From contig NZ_CP131130.1 in the NCBI RefSeq assembly GCF_033705735.1, positions 62,001-126,000 of the forward strand: a stretch of 64,000 bases of DNA. Direction: 5' to 3'. The position numbers and the translations under genes were made by a program. How positions within the stretch are numbered: the first letter of the stretch is position 1; every line of letters begins with the position of its first letter. Positions 8,999-18,011 of this stretch are shown piece after piece. Below the pieces are notes generated by a model. It saw nothing but the letters and a program-made list of their open reading frames with translations. It ran no database searches and was not told where the DNA came from. The stretch is from Shinella zoogloeoides. GTDB taxonomy: Bacteria > Pseudomonadota > Alphaproteobacteria > Rhizobiales > Rhizobiaceae.

Positions 8999-10192
8999 TC
9001 AGTCCTCGTCAACTACCCTCAGCCGCAACTGGCCCGTCCGGCTCTCCGCCGCCTTCTCCCGTTCGTGCGAAAGCTCCGAAACGGTCTCGAATTCGAGATC
9101 GCCGATGCGCGCCCCACGCCGTGCAAGCTTCTCCGTGGACGTCAGAATCAGGTCCACGTCCTTCTGCGCGGAGGTGAAATGGCCATGCAGCTTGCGCACC
9201 CGGTCGTCGAGCCGCGTCAAATCGTCCATCAGCCGCGCGACTTCGCCCTGGATGACATGCGCCTGCTCGCGCATCCGCTGGTCCTTGAGCAGCGCCTGCA
9301 GCACCTGCACGGAAAGCATCAGCAGCGAGGGCGAGACGATGACGATGCGGGCGCGGTGCGCGCGCTGCACGACGGGCTCGAAATTCTCGTGGATGCTGGC
9401 GAAGATCGATTCCGAGGGCACGAAGAGGAAGGCGGTGTCCTGCGTTTCGCCGGCAAGGAGGTATTTTTCCGAGATGTCCCGGATATGCACCTCCATGTCG
9501 CGGCGGAACTGCTGGGCGGCGATCTTCGCGGCCTCGGGCGAGCGCCCGTCCGACATGGCGTTCCATGCCTCCAGCGGGAACTTGGCGTCGACGACGAGCG
9601 GCGGCTGGCCGTTCGGCATGCGGATGGTGCAATCGGGGCGAACGCCGTTGGAAAGCTGGGCCTGGAACTGGTAGGCGCCGGGCGGCATGGCGTCGGCGAT
9701 GATCGTCTCCATGCGCGACTGGCCGAAGGCGCCGCGCGTCTGCTTGTTGGAGAGAATGGCCTGCAGTCCGACCACGTCCTTGGCCAGTGACTGGATGTTC
9801 GTCTGGGCATTGTCGATCACCGCCAGCCGCTCCTGCAGGCGGCGCAGGTTCTCGTGCGTCGCCCGGGTCTGCTCGGAGATCGACTGACCGAGCCGCTGCG
9901 TCAGCCCGTCGAGCCGGCTGTTGATCGCCTGGTTCGTCTCGGCCTGTTTGCTGCCGAACACCTCCGCCATGGCGGCGACGCGCCCCTGCATCTCGGTCTG
10001 CGCCTTCATGAGTTCGGAAAAGCGTAAGTCCGCCATCGCCGCCGCCTCCCGCTGGCGCGCCTGGCTGCGGCGTGCGGAAAGGAGGCCGAAGGCCGCCAGC
10101 AGCACGGCCGCAAGCAGCACCAGGGCCGGGCCGGGGCCGCCGAGCCGGTGGAGGAAGGAGGAGACGAGCGTGTCGAAGGCGGGATCGATCAT
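8999..10192 (-). CDS. rmuC: DNA recombination protein RmuC
   Basis: RmuC-family protein, a predicted membrane-anchored nuclease-fold factor that limits inversions at short repeats in E. coli. The 397-residue product has an N-terminal membrane helix (about 18-38, LVLLAAVLLAAFGLL) and a coiled-coil stretch (about 45-150). The conserved RmuC domain (about 160-360) has VDAKFPLEAWN, which contains the D-x-K type motif of PD-(D/E)XK-like folds, and TAFLFVPSESIFA. It is divergent from def, with about 110 bases between. Family assignment is firm; the enzymatic activity is not established for this protein. Confidence 0.92.
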   Translation of the reverse strand: MIDPAFDTLVSSFLHRLGGPGPALVLLAAVLLAAFGLLSARRSQARQREAAAMADLRFSELMKAQTEMQGRVAAMAEVFGSKQAETNQAINSRLDGLTQRLGQSISEQTRATHENLRRLQERLAVIDNAQTNIQSLAKDVVGLQAILSNKQTRGAFGQSRMETIIADAMPPGAYQFQAQLSNGVRPDCTIRMPNGQPPLVVDAKFPLEAWNAMSDGRSPEAAKIAAQQFRRDMEVHIRDISEKYLLAGETQDTAFLFVPSESIFASIHENFEPVVQRAHRARIVIVSPSLLMLSVQVLQALLKDQRMREQAHVIQGEVARLMDDLTRLDDRVRKLHGHFTSAQKDVDLILTSTEKLARRGARIGDLEFETVSELSHEREKAAESRTGQLRLRVVDED

Positions 10193-10304
10193 GCCGCGAC
10201 CATAGCACGGATTGCGGCGGAAAACAGATCATAACGTGAACAAATCGCGCAGGGCTCGGGCGAAGTCGATTGAAAGCGCAAAAAAACCGCGCTAAGGGAG
10301 GCAC

Positions 10305-10829
10305 ATGACCATCAAGCCGCTGATTATCCTTCCCGATCCGATCCTCCGCCAGGTTTCCAGGCCCATCGAAACCATCGACGGCGAGGTGAAGAAGCTCGCC
10401 GACGACATGCTGGAGACCATGTACGATGCCCCCGGCATTGGCCTTGCCGCCATCCAGATCGGCGTCGCGCGCCGCATGCTCGTGCTGGACGTCTCGAAGG
10501 ACGGCGAGGACAAGAAGCCGCTCGTCTTCATCAACCCGGAGATCGTCACCGCGTCGGATGCGCGGTCGGTCTATGAAGAGGGCTGCCTGTCGATCCCGGA
10601 TTATTATGCCGAGGTCGAGCGCCCGGCGTCGATCACCGTCCGGCACCTCGACCGCGAGGGCAAGGAGCAGGTGACGGAGGCCGAGGGCCTGCTGGCGACC
10701 TGCCTCCAGCACGAGATCGACCACCTCAATGGCGTGCTGTTCATCGACCATATTTCCAAGCTGAAGCGCGAGATGGTGATCCGCAAGTTCACCAAGGCGG
10801 CCAAGATGCGCGGCAGCAAGGCGCTCTGA
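10305..10829 (+). CDS. def: Peptide deformylase
   Basis: Metal-dependent enzyme that removes the formyl group from the N-terminal methionine of nascent proteins. All three family motifs are present in the 174-residue product: [10 protein letters not shown] (motif I), EEGCLSIP (motif II, metal-binding Cys) and QHEIDHLNG (motif III, HExxH). The start has AGGGAGG close upstream. It leads the def-fmt-truA set. Def and Fmt act on opposite ends of the same formylation cycle, so the grouping is functional. Confidence 0.97.
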   Translation: MTIKPLIILPDPILRQVSRPIETIDGEVKKLADDMLETMYDAPGIGLAAIQIGVARRMLVLDVSKDGEDKKPLVFINPEIVTASDARSVYEEGCLSIPDYYAEVERPASITVRHLDREGKEQVTEAEGLLATCLQHEIDHLNGVLFIDHISKLKREMVIRKFTKAAKMRGSKAL

Positions 10830-10870
10830 GGCGGCGAGCCGCCCCGCACTCTTTTCACGGAGGCTGACCG

Positions 10871-11812
10871 ATGGCCCTTCGCATCATCTTCATGGGCACG
10901 CCGGATTTCTCCGTCCCGACGCTGGAGGCGCTTGCCGATGCGGGCCACGAGATCGTCGCGGTCTATTCGCAGCCGCCGCGCCCGGCCGGCCGCCGCGGCC
11001 TCGAACTGGTGAAGTCGCCGGTGCACCAGGCGGCCGAGCGGCGCGGCATTCCCGTCTTCACGCCCGTCAATTTCCGCGCGGAAGAGGACCGCGAAGCCTT
11101 CCGCGCCCACGGAGCGGATGTCGCGGTCGTCGTTGCCTATGGCCTGCTGCTGCCGGAAGCGATCCTCACCGGCACGCACCTCGGCTGCTATAACGGCCAT
11201 GCCTCGCTCCTGCCGCGCTGGCGCGGGGCGGCGCCCATCCAGCGGGCGATCATGGCGGGCGACGCCGAGACCGGCATGATGGTGATGAAGATGGGCAAGG
11301 GCCTCGATACCGGCCCCGTCGCGCTCACCCGCCGCGTTGCCATAGGCGAAAACATGACGGCTGGCGCGCTGCACGATGCCTTGATGCAGACGGGCGGCGT
11401 GCTGATGGCCGAGGCCATGGGCAGGCTGGAGGCTGGCGACCTGCCGCTGACGCCGCAGGCCGAGGAGGGCGTGCTCTACGCCGCCAAGATCGACAAGGCC
11501 GAAACCCGTATCGACTTTTCGAAGCCGGCTAAGGATGTGCACAATCATATCCGCGGTCTCTCGCCCTTCCCCGGCGCATGGTTCGAACTGCCGATTGCCG
11601 GCAAGCAGGAGCGCGTGAAGGTGCTGGCGAGCGAGCGGGCGGGTGACGGCGTGTCGAAGCCCGCCGGCACGGTCCTGGACGACCGGCTGACGATTGCCTG
11701 CGGGCAGGGCGCGGTGCGCCTCGTACGTCTGCAGAAGGCGGGCGGCAAGCCGCTCGACGCGGCGGAGTTCCTCCGCGGTACGCCGGTTTCGGCCGGCGAG
11801 GTGCTGGGCTGA
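10871..11812 (+). CDS. fmt: Methionyl-tRNA formyltransferase
   Basis: Transfers a formyl group from 10-formyl-tetrahydrofolate to initiator Met-tRNA. The 313-residue product starts with [17 protein letters not shown]. It holds the catalytic HxSLLP segment as [19 protein letters not shown] (about 113-131), with the Asp of LDTGPV further on. A C-terminal OB-like domain follows from about 210. CGGAGG precedes the ATG. Its stop overlaps the truA start, which implies coupled translation. Confidence 0.97.
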   Translation: MALRIIFMGTPDFSVPTLEALADAGHEIVAVYSQPPRPAGRRGLELVKSPVHQAAERRGIPVFTPVNFRAEEDREAFRAHGADVAVVVAYGLLLPEAILTGTHLGCYNGHASLLPRWRGAAPIQRAIMAGDAETGMMVMKMGKGLDTGPVALTRRVAIGENMTAGALHDALMQTGGVLMAEAMGRLEAGDLPLTPQAEEGVLYAAKIDKAETRIDFSKPAKDVHNHIRGLSPFPGAWFELPIAGKQERVKVLASERAGDGVSKPAGTVLDDRLTIACGQGAVRLVRLQKAGGKPLDAAEFLRGTPVSAGEVLG

Positions 11813-12555
11813 TGCCGCGCTACCGGCTTCGCATCGAATATGACGGCACGCCCTATGTCGGCTGGCAGCGGCAGGAGAACGGTCATTCCGTACAGGGCGC
11901 CATCGAGGCGGCGATCCTGTCGCTGACAGGCGAGGCGGTCTCGATCCGCGGCGCGGGCCGCACGGATTCCGGTGTCCATGCCATGGGGCAGGTCGCCCAT
12001 GCCGATCTTTCGCGGCACTGGAAGGAGCACACGCTGAGGAACGCCCTCAACGCGCATCTTGGCATGGCCGGCGAGCGCGTCGCGATCCTCGATGCTGCCG
12101 AAGTGCCGGACGATTTCGATGCGCGCTTCTCCGCGAAGAAGCGGCATTATCTCTATCGCATCGTCTCGCGCCGCGCGCCCCTGGCGCTGGAGGCGAACCG
12201 GGCATGGTTCGTCGCAAAGGAACTGGATCATGAGGCCATGCATGCGGCGGGACAGATGCTCGTCGGCAAGCATGACTTCACCACTTTCCGCGCCGCCCAG
12301 TGCCAGGCGAACAGCCCTGTGCGCACCATCGACCGGCTGGAGGTGACGCGCAGCGGCGAACTGATCGAGATGCGCGTCTCGGCGCAGAGCTTCCTGCATA
12401 ACCAGATCCGTTCCTTCGCCGGCACGCTGAAGCTGGCGGGCGAGGGCAAGTGGACGGTGGAGGACGTGCGTGCCGCGCTGGAAGCGCGCGACCGCAAGGC
12501 CTGCGGCCCCGTGGCGCCGCCGGACGGGCTTTACTTCATGGCCGTGGATTACTGA
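11812..12555 (+). CDS. truA: tRNA pseudouridine(38-40) synthase TruA
   Basis: Converts uridines 38-40 of the anticodon stem-loop of many tRNAs to pseudouridine. The 247-residue product has the catalytic motif [12 protein letters not shown] (nucleophilic Asp near residue 52), the N-terminal [12 protein letters not shown] and the C-terminal [13 protein letters not shown]. Start and fmt stop share bases (TGATG). An intergenic repeat follows the stop at once. Confidence 0.97.
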   Translation: MPRYRLRIEYDGTPYVGWQRQENGHSVQGAIEAAILSLTGEAVSIRGAGRTDSGVHAMGQVAHADLSRHWKEHTLRNALNAHLGMAGERVAILDAAEVPDDFDARFSAKKRHYLYRIVSRRAPLALEANRAWFVAKELDHEAMHAAGQMLVGKHDFTTFRAAQCQANSPVRTIDRLEVTRSGELIEMRVSAQSFLHNQIRSFAGTLKLAGEGKWTVEDVRAALEARDRKACGPVAPPDGLYFMAVDY

Positions 12556-12563
12556 GCCGTCTG

Positions 12564-12666
12564 GAGCGTTTCCGCTTTTCCGGGAATCGCGAAATCGCTC
12601 TAGCTATTTGCTTCAACGCAATTCCGGACGCAAAACCGCTGCGCACTTTTGCTGGAATTGCTCTAG
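12564..12666. repeat. Intergenic palindromic repeat unit
   Basis: A bipartite palindromic element. The first arm pair is GAGCG...CGCTC with TCTAGC after it; the second pair is GCAATTCC...GGAATTGC, again followed by TCTAGC. Elements with this style of sequence are abundant between genes in Rhizobium, Agrobacterium and Sinorhizobium, from general knowledge; I could not count copies. It fills the space after truA, and its last bases provide the TAG stop of the minus-strand gene that ends at 12663. Confidence 0.6.
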
Positions 12667-13259
12667 CCGGGCAGTGTGCCGAGAACGCGCTGCAATTCCT
12701 GCGCGACGATCATCGGCGGCAGCACGTAGATCGCTGTGATCGCCGCCGCCAGCAGGTTCTGCTTGCCGACGCACATCCAGACGAGGCGGAACTGCAGCAT
12801 GACGCTCGCGCCGAACACGGCGTAAAGGAGCAGGCCGGCAAGAAGCACGCTTTGCGGCAGGATCAGCGACAGCGCGACAGGCAGCGCCATGGCATAGGCG
12901 AAGGGCACGGAAATCCAGTTGCTCGCCGTCACCACGGTCGCAAGATGCTTGCCGTAGCCGAGCGGGCGCGCCAGCGCGAGAAGGAGCACGAGCGGCATCA
13001 GCCAGCCCGTGATCTCGATCAGCAGCACCTTGCTCAGGAAGCCGAGGCCGGCGGTCGTGCCCGCCGGCATGCCGGCGAGGTAGTAGAGCCGCCAGGAGGC
13101 CCAGATGACGGCGAAGGCCGGCAGGCACCAGACGAAGGCCCAGAAGGAGCGGGCGAGCCCGCGGGAGGTCAGGTCCAGCCAGCCGAACCCCTCCTGCTTC
13201 TGCTTCAGCAGCAGGTAGATGCCGTTGAGGTAGTAGAGGACCTCGTCAAGACCGGGCAT
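12663..13259 (-). CDS. Conserved membrane protein of unknown function
   Basis: I do not recognise a named family. The 198-residue product is hydrophobic, with about five predicted membrane helices near residues 40-62, 75-100, 105-127, 130-152 and 165-185. It has a short hydrophilic N-terminus (LLKQKQEGFGWLDL). It overlaps the 3' end of dapE by 14 bases and is probably co-transcribed with the dap genes. Its TAG stop lies in the terminal bases of the adjacent palindromic repeat. No catalytic motif is visible. Confidence 0.8.
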   Translation of the reverse strand: MPGLDEVLYYLNGIYLLLKQKQEGFGWLDLTSRGLARSFWAFVWCLPAFAVIWASWRLYYLAGMPAGTTAGLGFLSKVLLIEITGWLMPLVLLLALARPLGYGKHLATVVTASNWISVPFAYAMALPVALSLILPQSVLLAGLLLYAVFGASVMLQFRLVWMCVGKQNLLAAAITAIYVLPPMIVAQELQRVLGTLPG

Positions 13260-14445
13260 CGCCGAACCAGCGCGCGATGAAGGTCTCGTAGATCACGGTC
13301 AGCGTCTCGAGATCGGCGACCGCCACCCGCTCGTCCACCATATGCATGGTCTGGCCGACGAGGCCGAATTCCACGACCGGGCAATAGTCCTTGATGAAGC
13401 GCGCATCGGAGGTGCCGCCCGTCGTCGAGAGCTTCGGTGCACGGCCGGTCACGGCCTCGACGGCGCCCGACAGCGAGGCGATGAGCTGGTTGTTGCGCGT
13501 CAGGAAGACATGGCTCGGCCGCTCGGCCCATTTGATGTCGTAGCGCACGGGCGCGCGGCCGGGCCGGAGCTTCTCGTCCCGCGCGGCGGCGTCGAGCCGG
13601 CGCACGATCTCGGCCATCACCGTCTCGGCGGTCCAGGCGTCGTTGAAGCGGATGTTGAAGCTGGCGCTCGCCTCGGCCGGCACGACGTTGGTGGCGCGGT
13701 TGCCGACGTCGATGGTCGTCACTTCGAGGTTCGACGGCTGGAAGTTCTCCGTGCCGGCGTCGAAGGGCGGGTGCATCAGCGCGTCGGTGAGCGCGATCAC
13801 GCCGCGCACCGCATTGTCGGCAAGGTGCGGATAGGCGGCGTGGCCCTGCACGCCACGCACGGTGAGCGTGCCGGAGACGGAACCGCGCCGGCCGATCTTG
13901 ATCATGTCGCCGAGCTGGTCCGGATTGGTCGGCTCGCCGACGAGGCAGGCATCCCAGCGCTCGCCGCGCTCGGCCGCCCATTGCAGCAGCTTGGTGGTGC
14001 CGTTGACGGCCGGGCCTTCCTCGTCGCCGGTGATGAGGAAGGAGACGGAGCCTTTCGGCGGGCCGTTTCTCTCGATGTGGCGCGCGACGGCGGCGACGAA
14101 GCAGGCGATGCCGCCCTTCATGTCGACGGCGCCGCGGCCGAACATCTCGCCGCCGGAAATCTCCGCGCCGAACGGGTCATGCGTCCAGGCGGCCGCATCG
14201 CCGACCGGCACCACGTCCGTATGGCCGGCGAACATCAGGTGCGGGCCCTCGGTGCCGATGCGGGCATAGAGGTTCTCGATATCGGGCATGCCGGGCTCGC
14301 TGGCGACCATGCGCTCCACCGTGAAGCCGAGCGGCTCCAGCATGGCGGCAAGCACCGTCAGCGCGCCGCCTTCGGCCGGCGTCACCGAAGGGCAGCGGAT
14401 GAGGGTTGCGAGATTTTCGATCGGGTCGGCGGAGGTCATGGGCAT
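13246..14445 (-). CDS. dapE: Succinyl-diaminopimelate desuccinylase
   Basis: Zinc enzyme that hydrolyses N-succinyl-L,L-diaminopimelate to L,L-diaminopimelate and succinate, in the succinylase branch of lysine and peptidoglycan precursor synthesis. The 399-residue M20 peptidase-family protein has the metal ligands in FAGHTDVVPVGD and GRGAVDMKGG. The catalytic Glu-Glu lies in TGDEEGPAVNGT. I prefer the ATG at 14445, because an AGGTG lies about 9 bases upstream; an ATG six bases later is possible. It is in the same direction as dapD and the DUF805 gene, consistent with a dap operon. Confidence 0.95.
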   Translation of the reverse strand: MPMTSADPIENLATLIRCPSVTPAEGGALTVLAAMLEPLGFTVERMVASEPGMPDIENLYARIGTEGPHLMFAGHTDVVPVGDAAAWTHDPFGAEISGGEMFGRGAVDMKGGIACFVAAVARHIERNGPPKGSVSFLITGDEEGPAVNGTTKLLQWAAERGERWDACLVGEPTNPDQLGDMIKIGRRGSVSGTLTVRGVQGHAAYPHLADNAVRGVIALTDALMHPPFDAGTENFQPSNLEVTTIDVGNRATNVVPAEASASFNIRFNDAWTAETVMAEIVRRLDAAARDEKLRPGRAPVRYDIKWAERPSHVFLTRNNQLIASLSGAVEAVTGRAPKLSTTGGTSDARFIKDYCPVVEFGLVGQTMHMVDERVAVADLETLTVIYETFIARWFGDARS

Positions 14446-14524
14446 GCGTCACGGCACCTGAAAGGGAGAGAATCGAGGTGTAGCCGATCGTTCGGGGCCT
14501 GTCACGCGCAGCCGATGCGCGCGC

Positions 14525-14911
14525 TCACGCCTTTGGCCGGTCGGGCAGGCGCCCGTAGTCGTTGGGGCCGGGCGTGCCGGGCCAGACAAGGAAGACGAAG
14601 AGCGCGAAGAAGGAGATGGCGGGAATGAACAGGCAGACGATCAGCGGCAGCGGCAGGTTCATGTCGTGCAGCCGCTTGATCGTCAGCATGATCGAGGAGA
14701 CCGTCGAGACGATGGCGACGACGAAGAAGGCGAAGGCCCAGAACAGGAAGGCCGGGTCTTCCTTCGGCACGACGACGATGCGGGTGAGCGCCGCCGAGAG
14801 CAGCATCAGCCAGAAGGCCCAGCCGAGCGCGAAGGGCGCGCGGCTGAGGCGGCCTGACCAGCCGAAGAAGAGCCAGGCAAGGGTCGGTCCCCGCTCTTGC
14901 CCGGCCGCCAT
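14525..14911 (-). CDS. DUF805 family inner-membrane protein
   Basis: A 128-residue protein with the DUF805 layout. It has an aromatic N-terminal FFGWSGRLSRAPF segment, about three membrane helices (27-46, 55-77, 85-108) and the characteristic IKRLHDMN motif before the last helix. The C-terminus GPNDYG is also typical. DUF805 proteins have no agreed biochemical role. It lies three bases after dapD and 79 bases before dapE on the same strand, so it is embedded in the lysine/diaminopimelate cluster. Confidence 0.88.
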   Translation of the reverse strand: MAAGQERGPTLAWLFFGWSGRLSRAPFALGWAFWLMLLSAALTRIVVVPKEDPAFLFWAFAFFVVAIVSTVSSIMLTIKRLHDMNLPLPLIVCLFIPAISFFALFVFLVWPGTPGPNDYGRLPDRPKA

Positions 14912-14914
14912 GGA

Positions 14915-15772
14915 TCAATCCCTGAGGAGTTCGTTGATGCCGGTCTTCGAGCGGGTCTGGGCGTCGACGCGCTTGACGATGACGGCGCAGTAGAGGCTGG
15001 GGGCCGGGAGGCCGTTCGGCATGGTCTTGTCGGAAGGCAGCGAGCCGGCGACGACGACGGAATAGGGCGGCACTTCGCCATAGGTCACTTCGCCCGTCGC
15101 GCGGTCGACGATCTTGGTCGACTTGCCGATGAAGACGCCCATGCCGAGCACGGAGCCCTCGCGCACGATGCAGCCTTCGACGACCTCCGAGCGGGCGCCG
15201 ATGAAGCAATTGTCCTCGATGATCGTCGGGCCGGCCTGCATGGGCTCCAGCACGCCGCCGATGCCAACGCCGCCCGAGAGGTGTACATGCTTGCCGATCT
15301 GCGCGCAGGAGCCGACCGTCGCCCAGGTATCGACCATCGTGCCCTCGCCGACATAGGCGCCGAGATTGACGAAGGAGGGCATCAGGATGGCATTCGGCGC
15401 GATATAGGCCGAGCGGCGCACCACGCAGTTCGGCACGGCGCGGAACCCGGCCTTCTCGAATTCGTTGACGCTCCAGCCGTCGAACTTGGAGGGCACCTTG
15501 TCCCACCAGGCCGATTCCCCGGGACCGCCCTTGACGATCTCCATCGGGTTGAGGCGGAAGGAGAGCAGCACGGCCTTCTTGAGCCACTGGTTCACCGTCC
15601 AGTTGCCGTCCTCGCCGCGCTCGGCGACGCGTGCCTTGCCGTTGTCGAGCAGGTTGAGCGCGGTCTCCACCGCATCGCGCACTTCGCCGCGCGTGCCGGT
15701 ATTGATACCGTCCCGTTCCTCGAAGGCGCGGTCGATGGTTTGGGAAAGGGCGGCGAGGTTGGACGTGTTCAT
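14915..15772 (-). CDS. dapD: Tetrahydrodipicolinate N-succinyltransferase
   Basis: Transfers succinyl from succinyl-CoA to tetrahydrodipicolinate, the step before DapC and DapE in lysine synthesis. The 285-residue protein has a helical N-terminal domain and a left-handed beta-helix of hexapeptide repeats (about 110-240; for example [19 protein letters not shown] and [16 protein letters not shown]). Length fits DapD (about 275-285). AAGGAATTCCG precedes the ATG. It heads the minus-strand run dapD, DUF805, dapE, membrane protein. Confidence 0.97.
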   Translation of the reverse strand: MNTSNLAALSQTIDRAFEERDGINTGTRGEVRDAVETALNLLDNGKARVAERGEDGNWTVNQWLKKAVLLSFRLNPMEIVKGGPGESAWWDKVPSKFDGWSVNEFEKAGFRAVPNCVVRRSAYIAPNAILMPSFVNLGAYVGEGTMVDTWATVGSCAQIGKHVHLSGGVGIGGVLEPMQAGPTIIEDNCFIGARSEVVEGCIVREGSVLGMGVFIGKSTKIVDRATGEVTYGEVPPYSVVVAGSLPSDKTMPNGLPAPSLYCAVIVKRVDAQTRSKTGINELLRD

Positions 15773-15846
15773 CGGAATTCCTTAAACTTCGAGGCTTATT
15801 TTCGATTGTCGGGACGCCGGAAGGTCGATTTCATCAATCAGCAAAA

Positions 15847-15923
15847 TGCTCTAGAGCAAGTGCCGGGAAAGATGAAGCCCCTTTCCGGCAGATACTGTCG
15901 CACGGGCGAACGGGTAATCCCGT
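15847..15923. repeat. Palindrome cluster between dapD and the LOG gene
   Basis: The divergent promoter region holds three inverted repeats in a row. They are the perfect 12-mer TGCTCTAGAGCA (15847-15858), an imperfect TGCCGGGAAAG / CTTTCCGGCA pair, and CACGGG / CCCGTG. The CTCTAG core recalls the repeat near 12.6 kb and may be a degenerate copy. A regulatory role is not shown. Confidence 0.45.
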
Positions 15924-15947
15924 GAGAGTTGAAAGCAGGAAAGTGAC

Positions 15948-16838
15948 ATGGCGAGACTGAAGAAGAAGAACCTGCGCCGCAAGGATGGCGTGTGGGATCC
16001 GTTGGCCGACAGCGCGCAGGACAAGCACCGCGCCGCCGTGGTGCCGCAGACGCCGCAATCGGCAAATCCCGCCTACCGGCTCGCCTATGTCGACGACGAC
16101 TTCCTCTGCCGCGAGGAGCTGCGCCCGGTGCGCCTCCAGCTGGAGCTCTTGAAGGTCGAGATGATGCTCGCCGAGCGCGGCATCAAGTCGACCGTCGTCA
16201 TGTTCGGCGGCGCGCGCATTCCCGCCCCCGGCCAGGAGGCCTGGGCGGCGCGCAACGAGACGCAGCGCATGAACCTCGAGGCGGCCTCCGTCTATTACGA
16301 GGAGGCGCGCAAGTTCGCGCGCATGTGCTCGGAGAAGTCGGCCGAGCTCGGCTTCAAGGAATATGTCGTCGTCACCGGCGGCGGGCCGGGCGTCATGGAG
16401 GCGGGCAACCGCGGGGCGACCGATGTCGGCGCCCCCTCGATCGGCCTCAACATCGTGCTGCCGCACGAGCAGGCGCCCAACCCCTATGTCACGCCGGAGC
16501 TCAGCTTCAACTTCCACTATTTCGCCGTCCGCAAGATGCACTTCCTGCTGCGCGCCAAGGCCGTCACGGTCTTTCCGGGCGGCTTCGGCACGCTGGACGA
16601 GCTGTTCGAGACGGTGACGCTGATGCAGACCGGCCGCATGGCGCTGGTGCCGCTGATCCTCTTCGGCAAGGAATTCTGGCACAAGATCATCGATTTCGAC
16701 GCGCTCGCCGCCTTCGGCACCATCGCGCCCGGCGACGTCGAGCTGATGCAGTTCGTCGAGACGGCGGACGAGGCCTGGGACATCATCGTGAAGTTTTACG
16801 AAAACCTGGAAGCCGAGCCCGCAACGGCGCACGGCTGA
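15948..16838 (+). CDS. LOG-family (TIGR00730-type) nucleotide-binding protein
   Basis: Rossmann-fold protein of the lysine decarboxylase-like/LOG superfamily. Several members hydrolyse AMP-type nucleotides or release cytokinin bases. The 296-residue product has GGGPGVMEAGNRGA (about 144-157) and the family motif PGGFGTLDELFE (about 209-220). Residue length is larger than the 180-200 of plant LOG enzymes because of a 100-residue N-terminal extension rich in basic residues (MARLKKKNLRRKDG). AGGAAAGTGAC precedes the start. The true substrate is unknown. Confidence 0.88.
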   Translation: MARLKKKNLRRKDGVWDPLADSAQDKHRAAVVPQTPQSANPAYRLAYVDDDFLCREELRPVRLQLELLKVEMMLAERGIKSTVVMFGGARIPAPGQEAWAARNETQRMNLEAASVYYEEARKFARMCSEKSAELGFKEYVVVTGGGPGVMEAGNRGATDVGAPSIGLNIVLPHEQAPNPYVTPELSFNFHYFAVRKMHFLLRAKAVTVFPGGFGTLDELFETVTLMQTGRMALVPLILFGKEFWHKIIDFDALAAFGTIAPGDVELMQFVETADEAWDIIVKFYENLEAEPATAHG

Positions 16839-16857
16839 CGGGTCGCGCCTGCTTCAT

Positions 16858-16889
16858 GAAAAGACGCCCCGGCAGAACCGGGGCGTTTC
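16858..16889. terminator. Bidirectional terminator between LOG and EF-hand genes
   Basis: Stem ACGCCCCGG / CCGGGGCGT with loop CAGAA. AAAAG lies to the left and TTTC to the right, about 20 bases after the LOG stop and 25 bases before the end of the convergent EF-hand gene. Confidence 0.75.
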
Positions 16890-16913
16890 AGTCGAACGTG
16901 CTGCCGGCAAGGC

Positions 16914-17870
16914 TTACTTGTCGCCGCGCTTGCCCATCTCGTCGAGGGTGATGAAGCCGTCGCCGTTGCGGTCGCGTTTCTTGAACATGGCGATGGCGGC
17001 GGTTTCCATTTCGGCCTTGGTCAGGGTGCCGTTCTTGTCGGCGTCGGCGCGCTCGAACATGTGCATGCCCCTGCGGTCGATCCGGGCTTCGCGCAGCGCC
17101 TTGCGGGCGGCGTCCTTCGCCTCGCCGTCGGTCGCCTTCACCGCGCGGAAAGCCTTGCGGGCATCGCGGAAGGCTTCACGCTTCGCGTCGATCTCGGCCT
17201 TGGTGACCTCGCCGTTGCCGTCGGTGTCGAGGCGCTGGAAGGTCTGCGTGGCGCGCGCTAGCATCTCGGCCTGCGAGATCTTGCCGTCCTTGTCGGTGTC
17301 GAGCCGGTTCAGCATGCGCTCGGCGCGCTTCCCGCCATCCTTGCCGTGATGGCCCTTGCCCTTCTTGCCGGGCCGGGCAGCCGCCGTGTCGATGGCGCCG
17401 TCCTTGTTCGTGTCGCGGCGCTCGAAGGCCTTTTCCGCCACGGCAAGCACTTCGGCCTCGGAGAGCGTGCCGTTCTTGTCGGTGTCGGCCTTTTCGAACA
17501 TCCGGCCGGCGCCCGGCAGCATGTAGGGGCCGCCGGCGCGCAACGCCTCGCGGGCCTTCGCCCGGTCCGCCTTGGCGGCGTCGTGAACGGCCTTGCGGGC
17601 GTCCTTGAAGGCCTCGCGGCGTGCCTTGATCTCGTCCTTCGTCACCTGGCCGTTGCCGTCGGCGTCGAAGGCCTTGAAGGCGGCGGAGGCGTTCGCCTTG
17701 AACTCGGCGAGCGAGACCTTGCCGTCCTTGTCGGTGTCGAGGCGCTCGATCATCGCGCCATGGTGGTGGCCATGCTTGTGCTTGTCCTTGGCGGCGAAGG
17801 CCGGGGCGGCTGCGCCCGAGAACATGAGGCTGGCAGCTACGGCGCCGAGAAGAAGTTCCTTTTTAGCCAT
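16914..17870 (-). CDS. Secreted calcium-binding protein with eight EF-hand loops
   Basis: The 318-residue product begins with a signal peptide (about 1-26, ending AFA) and a histidine/lysine patch (KDKHKHGHHHG). Eight EF-hand-like loops follow, among them DTDKDGKVSLAEF, DADGNGQVTKDEI, DTDKNGTLSEAEV, DTDKDGKISQAEM and DRNGDGFITLDEM. The fourth (DTNKDGAIDTAAA) lacks the final acidic ligand. The set reads as two similar blocks of four loops with Ala/Arg/Lys-rich helices (for example AFKDARKA) between, so an internal duplication is likely. I chose the ATG at 17870, preceded by AAAGGA; an ATG at 17885 overlaps that site. Likely periplasmic calcium buffering or sensing, inferred. Confidence 0.9.
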   Translation of the reverse strand: MAKKELLLGAVAASLMFSGAAAPAFAAKDKHKHGHHHGAMIERLDTDKDGKVSLAEFKANASAAFKAFDADGNGQVTKDEIKARREAFKDARKAVHDAAKADRAKAREALRAGGPYMLPGAGRMFEKADTDKNGTLSEAEVLAVAEKAFERRDTNKDGAIDTAAARPGKKGKGHHGKDGGKRAERMLNRLDTDKDGKISQAEMLARATQTFQRLDTDGNGEVTKAEIDAKREAFRDARKAFRAVKATDGEAKDAARKALREARIDRRGMHMFERADADKNGTLTKAEMETAAIAMFKKRDRNGDGFITLDEMGKRGDK

Positions 17871-18011
17871 GGTCGTTCCTTTCATCCATCGTCGTCCCTT
17901 GAGGGGCAGGATAGGGGGAACGCCGGCCGGCGCCAGTTACAAATTGGTAATTGAACCTTATGACCGGAAAGGGATCTTTCCGTGTCCGGAAGAAGGCACG
18001 CCGGCCGGGCC

